This document shows positions 33,815-41,912 of a stretch of 64,000 nucleotides of DNA, in pieces. The translations under genes and the position numbers were made by a program. Location: NCBI GenBank assembly GCA_020632715.1, contig JACKFA010000002.1:796501-860500 (forward strand). Reading direction: 5' to 3'. The notes beneath the pieces were generated by a model. That model made no database searches. It worked only from the letters and a program-made list of their open reading frames with translations, and was not told the DNA's origin. Source of the stretch: Deltaproteobacteria bacterium. Its GTDB lineage: Bacteria; Myxococcota_A; UBA9042; PHBI01. Every line of letters begins with the position of its first letter. The stretch's first letter is position 1.

Positions 33815-35011
33815 ATGACACCTGGTCGATACCATAGGGCCTTCCTCCTCCTCTGCGCCACTTTGCTCGGATGCAAAGGCGACAGCGGGGTCACCGCGTC
33901 GCCGCCGCCCGCGCCGGCGGCCGCGACGACGCCTGCCGGGCCCGCGTGGCGCCCCGGCTACACGCGCCCGCCCATCATCGACATGCACACCCACATCTCG
34001 CCGGCCGGCCTCCCGCGCCTCGCGACGATCATGAAGGACAACGGCATCGCGCTGGTCGTGAACCTCTCCGGCGGCTCCATCGGGCGCGGCGTCGAGAAGC
34101 TCACCGAGATCCAGAAGACCTCGCCCGCGCGCTTCGTGAGCTTCTTCAACGTCGACTGGCGCTACCGCCGCGAGCCCGGGTTCGGGCGCCTCATGGCGCA
34201 GAGCCTCGAGCTCGCCGTGAAGCGGTACGGCTACAAGGGGCTCAAGATCTCGAAGGCCCTCGGGCTCGGCGTCGACGACGCCGACGGGCACCTCCTGCCC
34301 GTCGACTGGCCCGAGCTCGACCCGCTCTGGGCGAAGGCCGGCGAGCTCGGCGTGCCGGTCGCGATCCACACGGGCGATCCCAAGGCCTTCTGGGAGCCCG
34401 TGACCCCCGAGAACGAGCGCTACGACGAGCTCAACGTGCACCCGGGCTGGTCCTACGCCGGCGGGGACTTCCCGAGCCGCGCCGAGCTCCTCGCCGCGCG
34501 CGACCGCGTCGTCGCGCGCCACCCGGAGACGACCTTCATCTGCGTCCACCTCGGCAACAACCCCGAGGACCTCGACTACGTCGAGAAGCTCCTCGCCACC
34601 TACCCGAACGTCGTCGTCGACGTCGCCGCGCGCGTCCCCGAGATCGGCCGCCATCCCGCCGACCGCGTCCGCGCCCTCTTCGTGAAGTACAAGACTCGGA
34701 TCGTCTTCGGCACCGACCTCGGCGTCGGCGCGGACTACCTGATGCTCGGGTCCGTCGGCGACGTGCCCTCGACGATGGCCGACGTGAAGCCCTTCTACGA
34801 CGCGCACTGGCGCTTCTTCGAGGGCACCGAGAAGGGCATCGCCCACCCGACCCCCATCCAGGGGCGCTGGACCATCGACGCCATCGGCCTCCCCGACGAC
34901 GTCCTCGAGCTCCTCTACTACAAGAACGCGCTCCGCCTCCTGAAGATGGACGCGGCCGACCTCGCGCCTCCCCCGAGCCCGCCCCCGGCGTCGTCTACGA
35001 TCGCGCCGTGA
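33815..35011 (+). CDS. Amidohydrolase-family lipoprotein (ACMSD-like fold)
   Basis: 398 residues. The lipobox LLGC (Cys20) indicates a lipid anchor outside the cytoplasm. The catalytic TIM barrel has IIDMHTHISPAG (HxH metal ligands), VPVAIHTGDP, FICVHLGNNPEDLDYV and FGTDLGVG with a metal-binding Asp. It belongs to the amidohydrolase 2 group, which includes decarboxylases and hydrolases; the substrate is unknown. A lipid-anchored enzyme of this kind is unusual but recurrent in Gram-negatives. Confidence 0.85.
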   Translation: MTPGRYHRAFLLLCATLLGCKGDSGVTASPPPAPAAATTPAGPAWRPGYTRPPIIDMHTHISPAGLPRLATIMKDNGIALVVNLSGGSIGRGVEKLTEIQKTSPARFVSFFNVDWRYRREPGFGRLMAQSLELAVKRYGYKGLKISKALGLGVDDADGHLLPVDWPELDPLWAKAGELGVPVAIHTGDPKAFWEPVTPENERYDELNVHPGWSYAGGDFPSRAELLAARDRVVARHPETTFICVHLGNNPEDLDYVEKLLATYPNVVVDVAARVPEIGRHPADRVRALFVKYKTRIVFGTDLGVGADYLMLGSVGDVPSTMADVKPFYDAHWRFFEGTEKGIAHPTPIQGRWTIDAIGLPDDVLELLYYKNALRLLKMDAADLAPPPSPPPASSTIAP

Positions 35012-35185
35012 GGCGGCGCTGACGGGCGCCGCGATCGGGCGCCTGCCCACCTGGGTCCACCTCGGGGCGTGGTCCCGCCGGCGTTCCGTGGAGGGACGGC
35101 TGGCGTCGGCGATCGCGCTCCGCGGCCGGCCCTCACGTGAGGACCCGGCGCGGACGCCGTCCCCGTGCAGATCGTCGCGGCGACG

Positions 35186-35268
35186 CCCGCGACGACGTCG
35201 CGGGTCGTTCACTGAACGCTTGACTGAACATGTGCGGTGATTCTAGTTTCACCGTACGGGTGTTCAGT
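35186..35268 (+). promoter_or_regulatory. Promoter with TGAAC/GTTCA dyads and terminator-like hairpin
   Basis: CCCGCGAC-GAC-GTCGCGGG hairpin (35186-35204). GTTCACTGAAC dyad (35207-35217). ACTGAACA (35223-35230) is inversely repeated as TGTTCAGT (35261-35268) just before the ATG at 35269. TTGACT (35220-35225) plus TCTAGT (35242-35247, spacer 16) looks like a promoter overlapping these half-sites. GTTCAG is the core reported for Myxococcus-type LexA boxes, so SOS control is plausible. Confidence 0.5.
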
Positions 35269-36192
35269 ATGACCGAGAACGCACACCATATCCTGACCGG
35301 GCGCCGAGAGTCGGCCTGCGGGGTCGTCTATCGGCTCGACACGGGTGACGCAGGCGTCGGTCACGCGGCCTGGTGCCCCACGCGCGCCGCGAGGGCGCAG
35401 GCGGGCTCGGCGCGGGTCGCGCGCGCGGAGGCCACGGTCGACGAGGCGCTCGCGCGGGCCCGGCGGCTGCCCGAGTGGGTCTACTTCGCCCCCCGGGAGG
35501 ACGCCTTCGCGGCCGACGTGGCCATCGAGCGCCGCGACGAGGTGCTCCGGATGATGCAGCGCACGCTCGCGCGCGGCGTCGGCATCGCGCTCACGACGCG
35601 CGGCACGCTGCGCGACGCGCCCGGGCTCGTGGCGCTCGCGCGGGCCTGGCCTGGGCGGCTGTCCGTGCGCGTCGGGGTCTTCTCGCGGGACGCGGCGGTC
35701 GAGGCGAAGTGGGAGGCGGGGCTCGGCCCGGCCTCCGGGCGGATCGCGCTCGCCGCGGCGCTCCAGGAGGCCGGCGCCACGGTGGCGCTCGAGATCGGCC
35801 CCATCATCCCCTTCGTGAACGATGACGCGCGCGCCCTGCGCGACCTGCTGCGGGCGGCGGCGCGGGCGGGGATCCGGCAGATCGTGCCGCGCTGGGCGGA
35901 GGACTCGCCCGGGCTCGTGCGGCAGGTGGAGCGGGAGATCTCCCGGTCGAGCGGGCGCATGCTCGCCGGGTGGTTCAACCAGAGCGGCGCCACCCGGGCC
36001 GACGGCACGCGCACGGTGCCGTTCCAGGCCCGCAGGCAGCGGCGCCAGATCATCCATGACGTGGCGCGCGAGCTCGGGCTCACGGTCGTCGAGTGCCGCT
36101 GCGTGCACGAGGGCGCGGCGGCGGCGTGCATCACAGGGCCGGCCGTGGCGCGCGAGCAGCTCAGCCTCTTCGGGCAGGAGAGGTCGGCGTGA
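35269..36192 (+). CDS. SplB-like radical-SAM relative with degraded iron-sulfur motif
   Basis: 307 residues. The core follows the spore-photoproduct-lyase/DNA-repair photolyase SplB layout: PEWVYFAPREDAFAADVAIE, then ARGVGIALTTRGTL, LSVRVGVFSRDAAVEAKWEA, and AGATVALEIGPIIPFVND. Where CxxxCxxC is expected, the sequence reads GVGHAAWC, so two of three cluster cysteines are replaced. It may no longer bind a 4Fe-4S cluster and may bind DNA or a nucleotide without radical chemistry. The ATG at 35269 has no ribosome binding site and sits next to an operator-like repeat. The next gene converges. Confidence 0.75.
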   Translation: MTENAHHILTGRRESACGVVYRLDTGDAGVGHAAWCPTRAARAQAGSARVARAEATVDEALARARRLPEWVYFAPREDAFAADVAIERRDEVLRMMQRTLARGVGIALTTRGTLRDAPGLVALARAWPGRLSVRVGVFSRDAAVEAKWEAGLGPASGRIALAAALQEAGATVALEIGPIIPFVNDDARALRDLLRAAARAGIRQIVPRWAEDSPGLVRQVEREISRSSGRMLAGWFNQSGATRADGTRTVPFQARRQRRQIIHDVARELGLTVVECRCVHEGAAAACITGPAVAREQLSLFGQERSA

Positions 36193-36276
36193 GCGTGGGG
36201 CTCGCTGGCGGCGGCGTCGCGTGGTCGATCGGCGCGAGGTCGGTCGGTGCGAGGTCGAGCGGCGCGTTCGTCCGGG

Positions 36277-36690
36277 TCAGCGCGGTCCAACCTCGGAGGC
36301 CAGCGCGCGCTCGAAGTAGCTGCGGGTCTCGGCGAACATCGGCGAGAGCGCGAGGATCTCCGGGAGGGTGAGCCAGCGCGCCTCCGCCACCTCGTCGCTC
36401 GCGAGGACGAGGGCGGGGACGGGATCGGCGACGGTCGCCTCGTGCCAGAGCAGGCGAAAGCCCCCTCCGGCGGTGAGCCCCTCGTGGACGCGCGGGCCCA
36501 CGACCACGCGGAGCCCGACCTCCTCGAGGACCTCGCGGGCGCCCGCGTCGTCGGAGGACTCGCCGGCCTCGATGCGGCCCGTGACCGGCGTCCAGTAGCC
36601 GGGGGCGGGGCGGCCCGGGGCGCGCTTCACCATCAGGCGGCGGCCGTCCGCGCGGCGGACGACGACCGCGACGGCCTCGGGCAGCGTCAC
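36277..36690 (-). CDS. NUDIX hydrolase
   Basis: 137 residues with an intact Nudix box GRIEAGESSDDAGAREVLEE plus VGL (Gx5Ex7REVxEEVGL), preceded by the typical GYWTPVTG. It hydrolyses a nucleoside diphosphate linked to another moiety; the substrate is unknown. GTG start overlapping the stop of the mini-ORF (GTGA). Confidence 0.9.
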   Translation of the reverse strand: MTLPEAVAVVVRRADGRRLMVKRAPGRPAPGYWTPVTGRIEAGESSDDAGAREVLEEVGLRVVVGPRVHEGLTAGGGFRLLWHEATVADPVPALVLASDEVAEARWLTLPEILALSPMFAETRSYFERALASEVGPR

Positions 36691-36770
36691 GGCGTGGCGC
36701 CGGGGCAGGCGTCGAGCTCGAGGGCGGCCGCGACGGCCTCGGGGACCGTCGTGGCGTCGCGGCGGGTCAT
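36687..36770 (-). CDS. Possible 27-aa mini-gene linking two overlaps
   Basis: A 28-codon frame, MTRRDATTVPEAVAAALELD plus seven more residues. Its ATG overlaps the stop of the Cys-rich lipoprotein gene (ATGA) and its stop overlaps the NUDIX GTG (GTGA). The peptide TVPEAVAAAL resembles the NUDIX start TLPEAVAVVV, and the DNA shares CCCGAGGCCGTCGCGG, suggesting a local duplication of the NUDIX start. It may be a real small coupler or the relic of a duplicated start. Confidence 0.4.
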   Translation of the reverse strand: MTRRDATTVPEAVAAALELDACPGATP

Positions 36771-38320
36771 GGTGCCTCGCCGGTGCAGGCGGCCAGCTCG
36801 AGGTCGCAGGTCTCGCCCGCGCAGGCGTCGAGGACCTCGAGCTCGCTCCGGCAGGCGCTGAGCACGCAGCTCCCCGCGCCCGGATCGCGGTAGTTGCAGC
36901 CGCTCTGGCAGACGACGTAGGCGCGGACGGCGTTCGCGCAGGCGTCCGCGCGGCACGTGAGCTGCCCGCCGAGGAGGCAGCGGCGGCAGCGCGCGTCGGT
37001 GGTGGCGCACGCGAGCTCGCAGGAGAGGTCGCCCGCCTCGCAGGTGCCGAGACAGCCGGCGGCGCTCGCGCAGCGCGCGTCGGCGTTCGGCGTCTCGAGG
37101 AGCATCTGCGCCGCGCAGCGCTCATCACCCTCGCCGCAGCCCACGACGAGCGAGTCGCCCGGAGCGAGCGTCACGGCCTCCGGGAGCGCGCCCCCGACGG
37201 GCCAGGCCGGATCGGGCCCCGGGATCGCCCGCGCGACGCAGATGTCGGACGCGGCGCGGTCGACCCCGAGCTCCGCCACCCCCGGCTCGCCCGCGACCGC
37301 GAGGAGCACGCTCGGCTCGCCCACGGGCACCCGCGCCGCGCGCTCCCCCGGCGCCGTCACGATGGGCTCGAACGCCGCGAGGGGGCGCTCGTCGACGTCG
37401 CGCCAGAGCGCGAGCGTCACGGCGAGCTCGGCCGGGGCCTGCTCCGCCGCCACCACCCGCGCCACGAGCAGGTCGTCCGCGCGGAGCACCAGGGCGTGGT
37501 CGCGGCCCGGCTCGAGCGGCGGGTCGCCGAGCGACCAGGCGACGAGGAGCGGGCGCGGACCGAGGCCGAGACCGTCGGGGCAGGCGAAGCCCACGCCGGT
37601 GTCGTCGTCGTCGCGCGCCACCACCTCCTCCTGCCACGCGGGCTCGACCCGGAACACCTCGACCCGCGCGACCGCGGAGGCCGGCGTCACCGTGACGTCC
37701 ACCGCGCGCGCCGCGCCCATCCCCGCGGGCGGCCGGCCCAGGACCACACAGCGCGCCTCACCCACCGCAGACGGCGTCCAGGCGGGCGCCGGGAGCGTGT
37801 CGTCGGGGGTGCCGAGGCGCTCCCTCGCCTCCGACTGGGGCGCCGGCGCCCCATCCGGCGCGCCGGCCGGGAAGTCGCCGTCGCGCCAGCCCCGGAGCAT
37901 CATCGCCGCGTCGTTCGGCCCGCCCGGGGGGCTCAGCGCGCACCCGAGCCCGTAGCTCGCGAAGTTCCCGTCGTGCCCGCGGTCGGCCGCGGCGATCGCC
38001 GCCTCGATGTCCCGGCGCAGGAGGATGTAGGTGGAGAGGTCGGGCTCGGCGGCGCCGCCCGCGGCGTGGCAGCGTGCGCACCGGGCGCCGACGTAGGCGC
38101 GGAGCCCGTCCTCGCCGTAGTAGGGCAGGGCGGGGCCGGGGGTCGGCCCGTCGCCGCCGAAGACGTCCGCGGGGACCGGCGACCCGATGTCGAACGACGC
38201 CGAGGGCGGCACGCTCACGTCGATCTCCCGTCCGCCCGTGCAGGAGCCCGCCACGACGAGCAGCGCCCAGAGCGGTGCCGTGCCGCAGGGCCGGGAACAG
38301 ATCTTCGGCTCGGAGCTCAT
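36767..38320 (-). CDS. Cys-rich lipoprotein with c-type heme motif and monooxygenase-like body
   Basis: 517 residues. The lipobox VAGSC gives Cys27. CARCH (81-85) in YVGARCARCHAAGG is a c-type heme attachment motif within a short cytochrome-like segment. Residues about 190-340 (VDVTVTPASAVARVEVF, FACPDGLGLGPRPLLVAWSL, LEPGRDHALVLRADD) follow the spacing of copper type II monooxygenases (PHM/DBM-like), but their His ligands (HH and HxH) are missing. The last 120 residues hold about 20 cysteines. Probably exported and disulfide-rich. The enzymatic role is doubtful. Confidence 0.7.
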   Translation of the reverse strand: MSSEPKICSRPCGTAPLWALLVVAGSCTGGREIDVSVPPSASFDIGSPVPADVFGGDGPTPGPALPYYGEDGLRAYVGARCARCHAAGGAAEPDLSTYILLRRDIEAAIAAADRGHDGNFASYGLGCALSPPGGPNDAAMMLRGWRDGDFPAGAPDGAPAPQSEARERLGTPDDTLPAPAWTPSAVGEARCVVLGRPPAGMGAARAVDVTVTPASAVARVEVFRVEPAWQEEVVARDDDDTGVGFACPDGLGLGPRPLLVAWSLGDPPLEPGRDHALVLRADDLLVARVVAAEQAPAELAVTLALWRDVDERPLAAFEPIVTAPGERAARVPVGEPSVLLAVAGEPGVAELGVDRAASDICVARAIPGPDPAWPVGGALPEAVTLAPGDSLVVGCGEGDERCAAQMLLETPNADARCASAAGCLGTCEAGDLSCELACATTDARCRRCLLGGQLTCRADACANAVRAYVVCQSGCNYRDPGAGSCVLSACRSELEVLDACAGETCDLELAACTGEAP

Positions 38321-38449
38321 GCGCCGACGTTACCGGGACTCACTGCCCAACTCCAACCGCGGCGCTCGGGGCGGCCGTAGCTCCCGGTCATGCCGGCGTC
38401 GCGCCGGCGCGGCTGCCGTCGGCGCCATCAGCGGGGCCCCAGGAGCCGC

Positions 38450-39823
38450 TCACGGCGTCGGTGGGTACACGCGCTGCGCGCGCTGCCCCGGCCCCGTCGT
38501 CCGCGAGACGCCCTCGTCGTTCACGAGGAAGCTCGCGCCCCGGAGCGTCACGGGCTCGATCGCGCCCGCCTCGGGCGGCGGGGCCTGCGCCATCGCGTTC
38601 CACGTCGCGCCTCCGTCCGCCGAGCCGAACCGCGCCTCGCCCTCGGCGGTCCAGACCACGAGCTGCTCGAGCTGCCCGTTGAGCGCGGTCACCGCGACCA
38701 CGGCCTGCGCGTCCTCGCCGGGCGCCGTCAGCGCGCGCCACGTCGCCCCGGCGTCGTCGGAGCGGAAGAGCACGCCGCCCGCCCCGCGCCCGCCGCGCTC
38801 GCAGCGGGCCGACAGCACGAGGAGCCGCGTCGGGTCGCGCCGATCGACCACGATCCGCGCCGCGTGCGTCGCCATGACTCGCCCTTCGGCCATCACCGGC
38901 ACCTCCGCCCAGGTCGCGCCGAGGTCCGCCGAGCGCAGGATCGCCCCGCGTACCGCGGGGTCCACGACCCCGGGCTCGTCGCAGCGGCCGCCCACGCCGA
39001 GGAGCAGCGCGTCGCCCGCCGTGGCGAGCGCCGCGACGCGGTGCGTCTCGACCTCGCGCCGCCGCGTCGGGTCGAAGGGGTCCATGAGGACGCGCTCCTC
39101 GGCCACCCAGTCGCGCTCGAAGCCGCACGGCCCGCCCCGGTGGAAGTGCAGCGCCATCTCCCCCACGAGCTTCAGCGGCACGTCGCGGAGGCGCAGCGCG
39201 TCGTCGCCCGACCAGCAGGTCCGCGGCGCCGTCGGCGCCTCGGTGAGCGGCGTCACCGCCTTCGTCTCGAGGTCGAGGAGCGCGAGCCCGCCGACGTCCG
39301 AGAACACGAGGCCCCAGCCGTCCCGTGTCGCGGCGGCGCTCGCGAAGTCCGCGCCCTCGCGCTCCGAGAACACGGCGGTCGCGCCGGGGTCGTCGCAGGG
39401 GATGTCCCAGAGGAGCCCGTTGGGATCGGCCCCCCCGACGCGCAGCCAGCTCGAGCCCACCGCCGCGAGGACGTGTCCGTCGCCGTTGGCGAACGTCACC
39501 ACCTCGTAGCCCTTCAGATCGCTCGCGTCCTCCGCGAGCCGGACGGGCGTCTCGCCCGCCGCTACCGCGAGCATCGTCCCCTCGGCCCGCGCCTCGCACG
39601 CGGGCTTCGCCGAGCGCGGCGAGCGCGTCGGCGTGACCGGCGTCGCCCCCCCGGTCGTCGCGGTGTCCGCCTCCGGCGCCGCGGGCGCCGTCGCCGCGGG
39701 CGCCGTGTCGACCGACGACGCAGGCGGCGCCGGCGTCTCCGACCGGCACCCCGCGACGCTCGAGGCGCAGGCGGCGAGCACCCCGGCAAGAACCCCACCG
39801 ACCGCGCGAGACGTGCGGCTCAT
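38450..39823 (-). CDS. BNR-repeat (sialidase-like propeller) lipoprotein
   Basis: 457 residues. The lipobox SVAGC gives Cys26, and a Thr/Ala/Asp stalk follows. The body carries Asp-box repeats of the S-x-D-x-G-x-T-W type (RSADLGATWAEV, RSDDAGATWRAL, SADGGATWNAM), so a beta-propeller like sialidases or photosystem assembly factors. The catalytic residues of sialidases are not evident. The ATG overlaps the stop of the deacetylase gene (ATGA). It ends the TonB-receptor operon. Confidence 0.85.
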   Translation of the reverse strand: MSRTSRAVGGVLAGVLAACASSVAGCRSETPAPPASSVDTAPAATAPAAPEADTATTGGATPVTPTRSPRSAKPACEARAEGTMLAVAAGETPVRLAEDASDLKGYEVVTFANGDGHVLAAVGSSWLRVGGADPNGLLWDIPCDDPGATAVFSEREGADFASAAATRDGWGLVFSDVGGLALLDLETKAVTPLTEAPTAPRTCWSGDDALRLRDVPLKLVGEMALHFHRGGPCGFERDWVAEERVLMDPFDPTRRREVETHRVAALATAGDALLLGVGGRCDEPGVVDPAVRGAILRSADLGATWAEVPVMAEGRVMATHAARIVVDRRDPTRLLVLSARCERGGRGAGGVLFRSDDAGATWRALTAPGEDAQAVVAVTALNGQLEQLVVWTAEGEARFGSADGGATWNAMAQAPPPEAGAIEPVTLRGASFLVNDEGVSRTTGPGQRAQRVYPPTP

Positions 39824-40866
39824 GCGATGTGCCGCCAGTAGCGTTGCGCCACCCGGTTCGCGTCGAGGCTGCACGCGAGCCCCGCGCGCGTCGGCTCGTG
39901 CGCCTCGGGCGGGGTCGATCCCGCGAGCACCTCGACGCACGCGCGCACGCTCTGCGTGAGCCCGACGATGTCGTAGCCCCCCTCGAGGCAGAGGACGAGC
40001 CTCCCGCCGGCGTACGCCTCGGCGATCCCCTTCGCGATGCCGCAGAGCTCGGCGAACCCCTCGTGCGAGACGCGCTGGTCCCCGATGGGGTCGTCGCGGT
40101 GCGCGTCGAACCCCGCCGACACCATCACGAGCTGCGGCCGGAACGCCTCCGCGACCGGCTCCGCGAGCGTCCGCAGCGCGTGCGCGTAGTCGGCGTCGCC
40201 GAGGCCCGGCGGCATCGGCACGTTCAGTGTGTAGCCCTCGCCCTCGTCGCGCCCGACCTCGTTCAGAGCGCCCGTGCCCGGGTAGAATGGCGAGCGGTGC
40301 GTGTCGACCACGAGCACGTCGCGCCGCGCGTAGAAGGCGCTCTGCGTGCCGTTGCCGTGGTGCACGTCCCAGTCGATGTGCATCACCCGCTCGACGCCGA
40401 GCGCCTCCCGCGCGTGCGCGATGGCGACGGCGACGTTGTTGAAGAGGCAGAACCCCATCGCCCGCGACGACTCGGCGTGATGCCCCGGCGGCCGCACCAG
40501 CGCGAACGCGTTCCGCGCCTCCCCGGCCACGACCGCCGTCACGGCCGTGATCGCCGCGCCCGCCGCGTGGAGCGCCGCGTCGTAGCTCCCGGGCGACATC
40601 GACGTGTCGGGGTCGAGCCGCACGGACCGCCCCCGCGCGCGCGTCAGCGCCTCGACGTAGCCGCCCGCGTGCACCCGCGTCAGCTCGTCGCGCGTCGCGA
40701 GGCGCGGCGCCTGCATGCGCGTCCCCGCGACCGGGTGCCCCTCGAGGTTCGCGAGGACCGCCGCGAGCCGCTCCGGCCGCTCCGGGTGGCCCGGCCCGTT
40801 CACGTGCTCGAGCATCACGCCGTCCGTGACGAGCAGCGTCTCCGCGGCGCCGGGCGCCCGCGTCAC
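39820..40866 (-). CDS. Class II histone deacetylase-like amidohydrolase
   Basis: 348 residues with intact HDAC motifs: RPPGHHAE (H129, H130), FNNVAVAI, DWDVHHGNGTQ (D167, H169 as zinc ligands), SAGFDAHRDDP (D254) and EGGYD (catalytic Tyr298). NVPMPPGLGDADY is like class IIb HDACs. The residue aligned with the HDAC10 polyamine gatekeeper Glu is Ile261, which argues for an acyl-lysine-type rather than an HDAC10-type pocket. No signal peptide, so cytosolic. It overlaps both neighbours (GTGA upstream, ATGA downstream) within the TonB-receptor operon. Confidence 0.93.
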   Translation of the reverse strand: MTRAPGAAETLLVTDGVMLEHVNGPGHPERPERLAAVLANLEGHPVAGTRMQAPRLATRDELTRVHAGGYVEALTRARGRSVRLDPDTSMSPGSYDAALHAAGAAITAVTAVVAGEARNAFALVRPPGHHAESSRAMGFCLFNNVAVAIAHAREALGVERVMHIDWDVHHGNGTQSAFYARRDVLVVDTHRSPFYPGTGALNEVGRDEGEGYTLNVPMPPGLGDADYAHALRTLAEPVAEAFRPQLVMVSAGFDAHRDDPIGDQRVSHEGFAELCGIAKGIAEAYAGGRLVLCLEGGYDIVGLTQSVRACVEVLAGSTPPEAHEPTRAGLACSLDANRVAQRYWRHIA

Positions 40867-41912
40867 GGCGCCACGATCGGCAGGTGGGACTCGCACCACG
40901 CCGCCCCGCCGCGCCCGTCGCGCACGACGACCCAGAAGTCGGCGACCCCGCTCGCGTCCTCCGGCACCTTCCAGTCGGTGTGCGCCGAGTTGCTCGACTT
41001 GGACACGTCCTTGTCGAGCCCCGCGACCGTCGAGAAGAACGAGTAGAAGTAGGTCTCCTCGGTGTATTGCACCGTGAACGCCTCGTCGGCCGAGCTCCCC
41101 GTGAGCAGCACCGCGTACGTCTCCTGCGGGCTCGGGATGTTGAGCGGCGTCACGCGATACGTCGTCCCCGCCGTCACCGACGCCGCGCTCCCCGCGATGA
41201 AGCAGCTCCCGTCGGCAGGCGCCTCGGCCGTGAGCGGCGGATCGACGCCGTCGTCCTTGGGCGCGATGTGGAACGCGAGGTCCACCGGGTTCTCGTTCGA
41301 CGGGTTGTCGGAGAGCAGGCTCTCGACGCCCACGTTCACGCGCTTCCTCGCGTCGATCGTCTCGACGTCGGTCGTGACCAGCAGCTGGACCGTGTAGTTC
41401 ACGCCCGCGATCCCGAGGAAGCCGGTCTTCTCGGTCTCGCTCAGCGCCACGTCCTCGGGGAGGCCATAGGTGATCTGCAAGGGCCGGTCGGTGTCGAAGA
41501 GGTCCGCCGGCACGGTGAAGTCCTTCTCGAGCCCCTCGCCCAGGTCCGCGGCGTACTCGACGCCGTCCGCCGCGAGCGTCGCGCACGCCGGCTGCGCGTC
41601 GAGCCCCGCGCCGTTGCCGCCGCTCGTGGAGGTCTCCGAGCCGCTCCCGAAGAAGCCGCGCCCCTGCTCGGGCACGAGGCAGACCGACCACGCGAGCCGC
41701 AGCGGCCGCGCCTTCGGGTTCGCGATGAGCGCCGTGAGGTGCACCGTGTCGCCGGGCTCGACCTGCGGCGGCTCGGCCACGATCGCGAGCACGCGCGTGT
41801 CCTCCACGAAGTTCGCGCGCGGCAGGTCCTCGACGCAGGCGCCGAGCGCGGTCGCGAGGAGCCCGACGACGAGGACGTAGGCAGGGAGGGCCTCTCCGGG
41901 ACGCCACCGCAT
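40863..41912 (-). CDS. Lipoprotein of the TonB-receptor operon
   Basis: 349 residues. The lipobox ALGAC gives Cys26. The body is beta-rich, with an Ig-like start (VEPGDTVHLTALIANPKARPL) and a C-terminal part LPIVAP preceded by VADFWVVVRDGRGGAAWCES. The ATG overlaps the receptor stop by one base (TGATG). Its position directly after the receptor suggests a surface or periplasmic partner, possibly ligand-capturing, as in SusD-like pairs, though it is not SusD by sequence. Confidence 0.85.
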   Translation of the reverse strand: MRWRPGEALPAYVLVVGLLATALGACVEDLPRANFVEDTRVLAIVAEPPQVEPGDTVHLTALIANPKARPLRLAWSVCLVPEQGRGFFGSGSETSTSGGNGAGLDAQPACATLAADGVEYAADLGEGLEKDFTVPADLFDTDRPLQITYGLPEDVALSETEKTGFLGIAGVNYTVQLLVTTDVETIDARKRVNVGVESLLSDNPSNENPVDLAFHIAPKDDGVDPPLTAEAPADGSCFIAGSAASVTAGTTYRVTPLNIPSPQETYAVLLTGSSADEAFTVQYTEETYFYSFFSTVAGLDKDVSKSSNSAHTDWKVPEDASGVADFWVVVRDGRGGAAWCESHLPIVAP

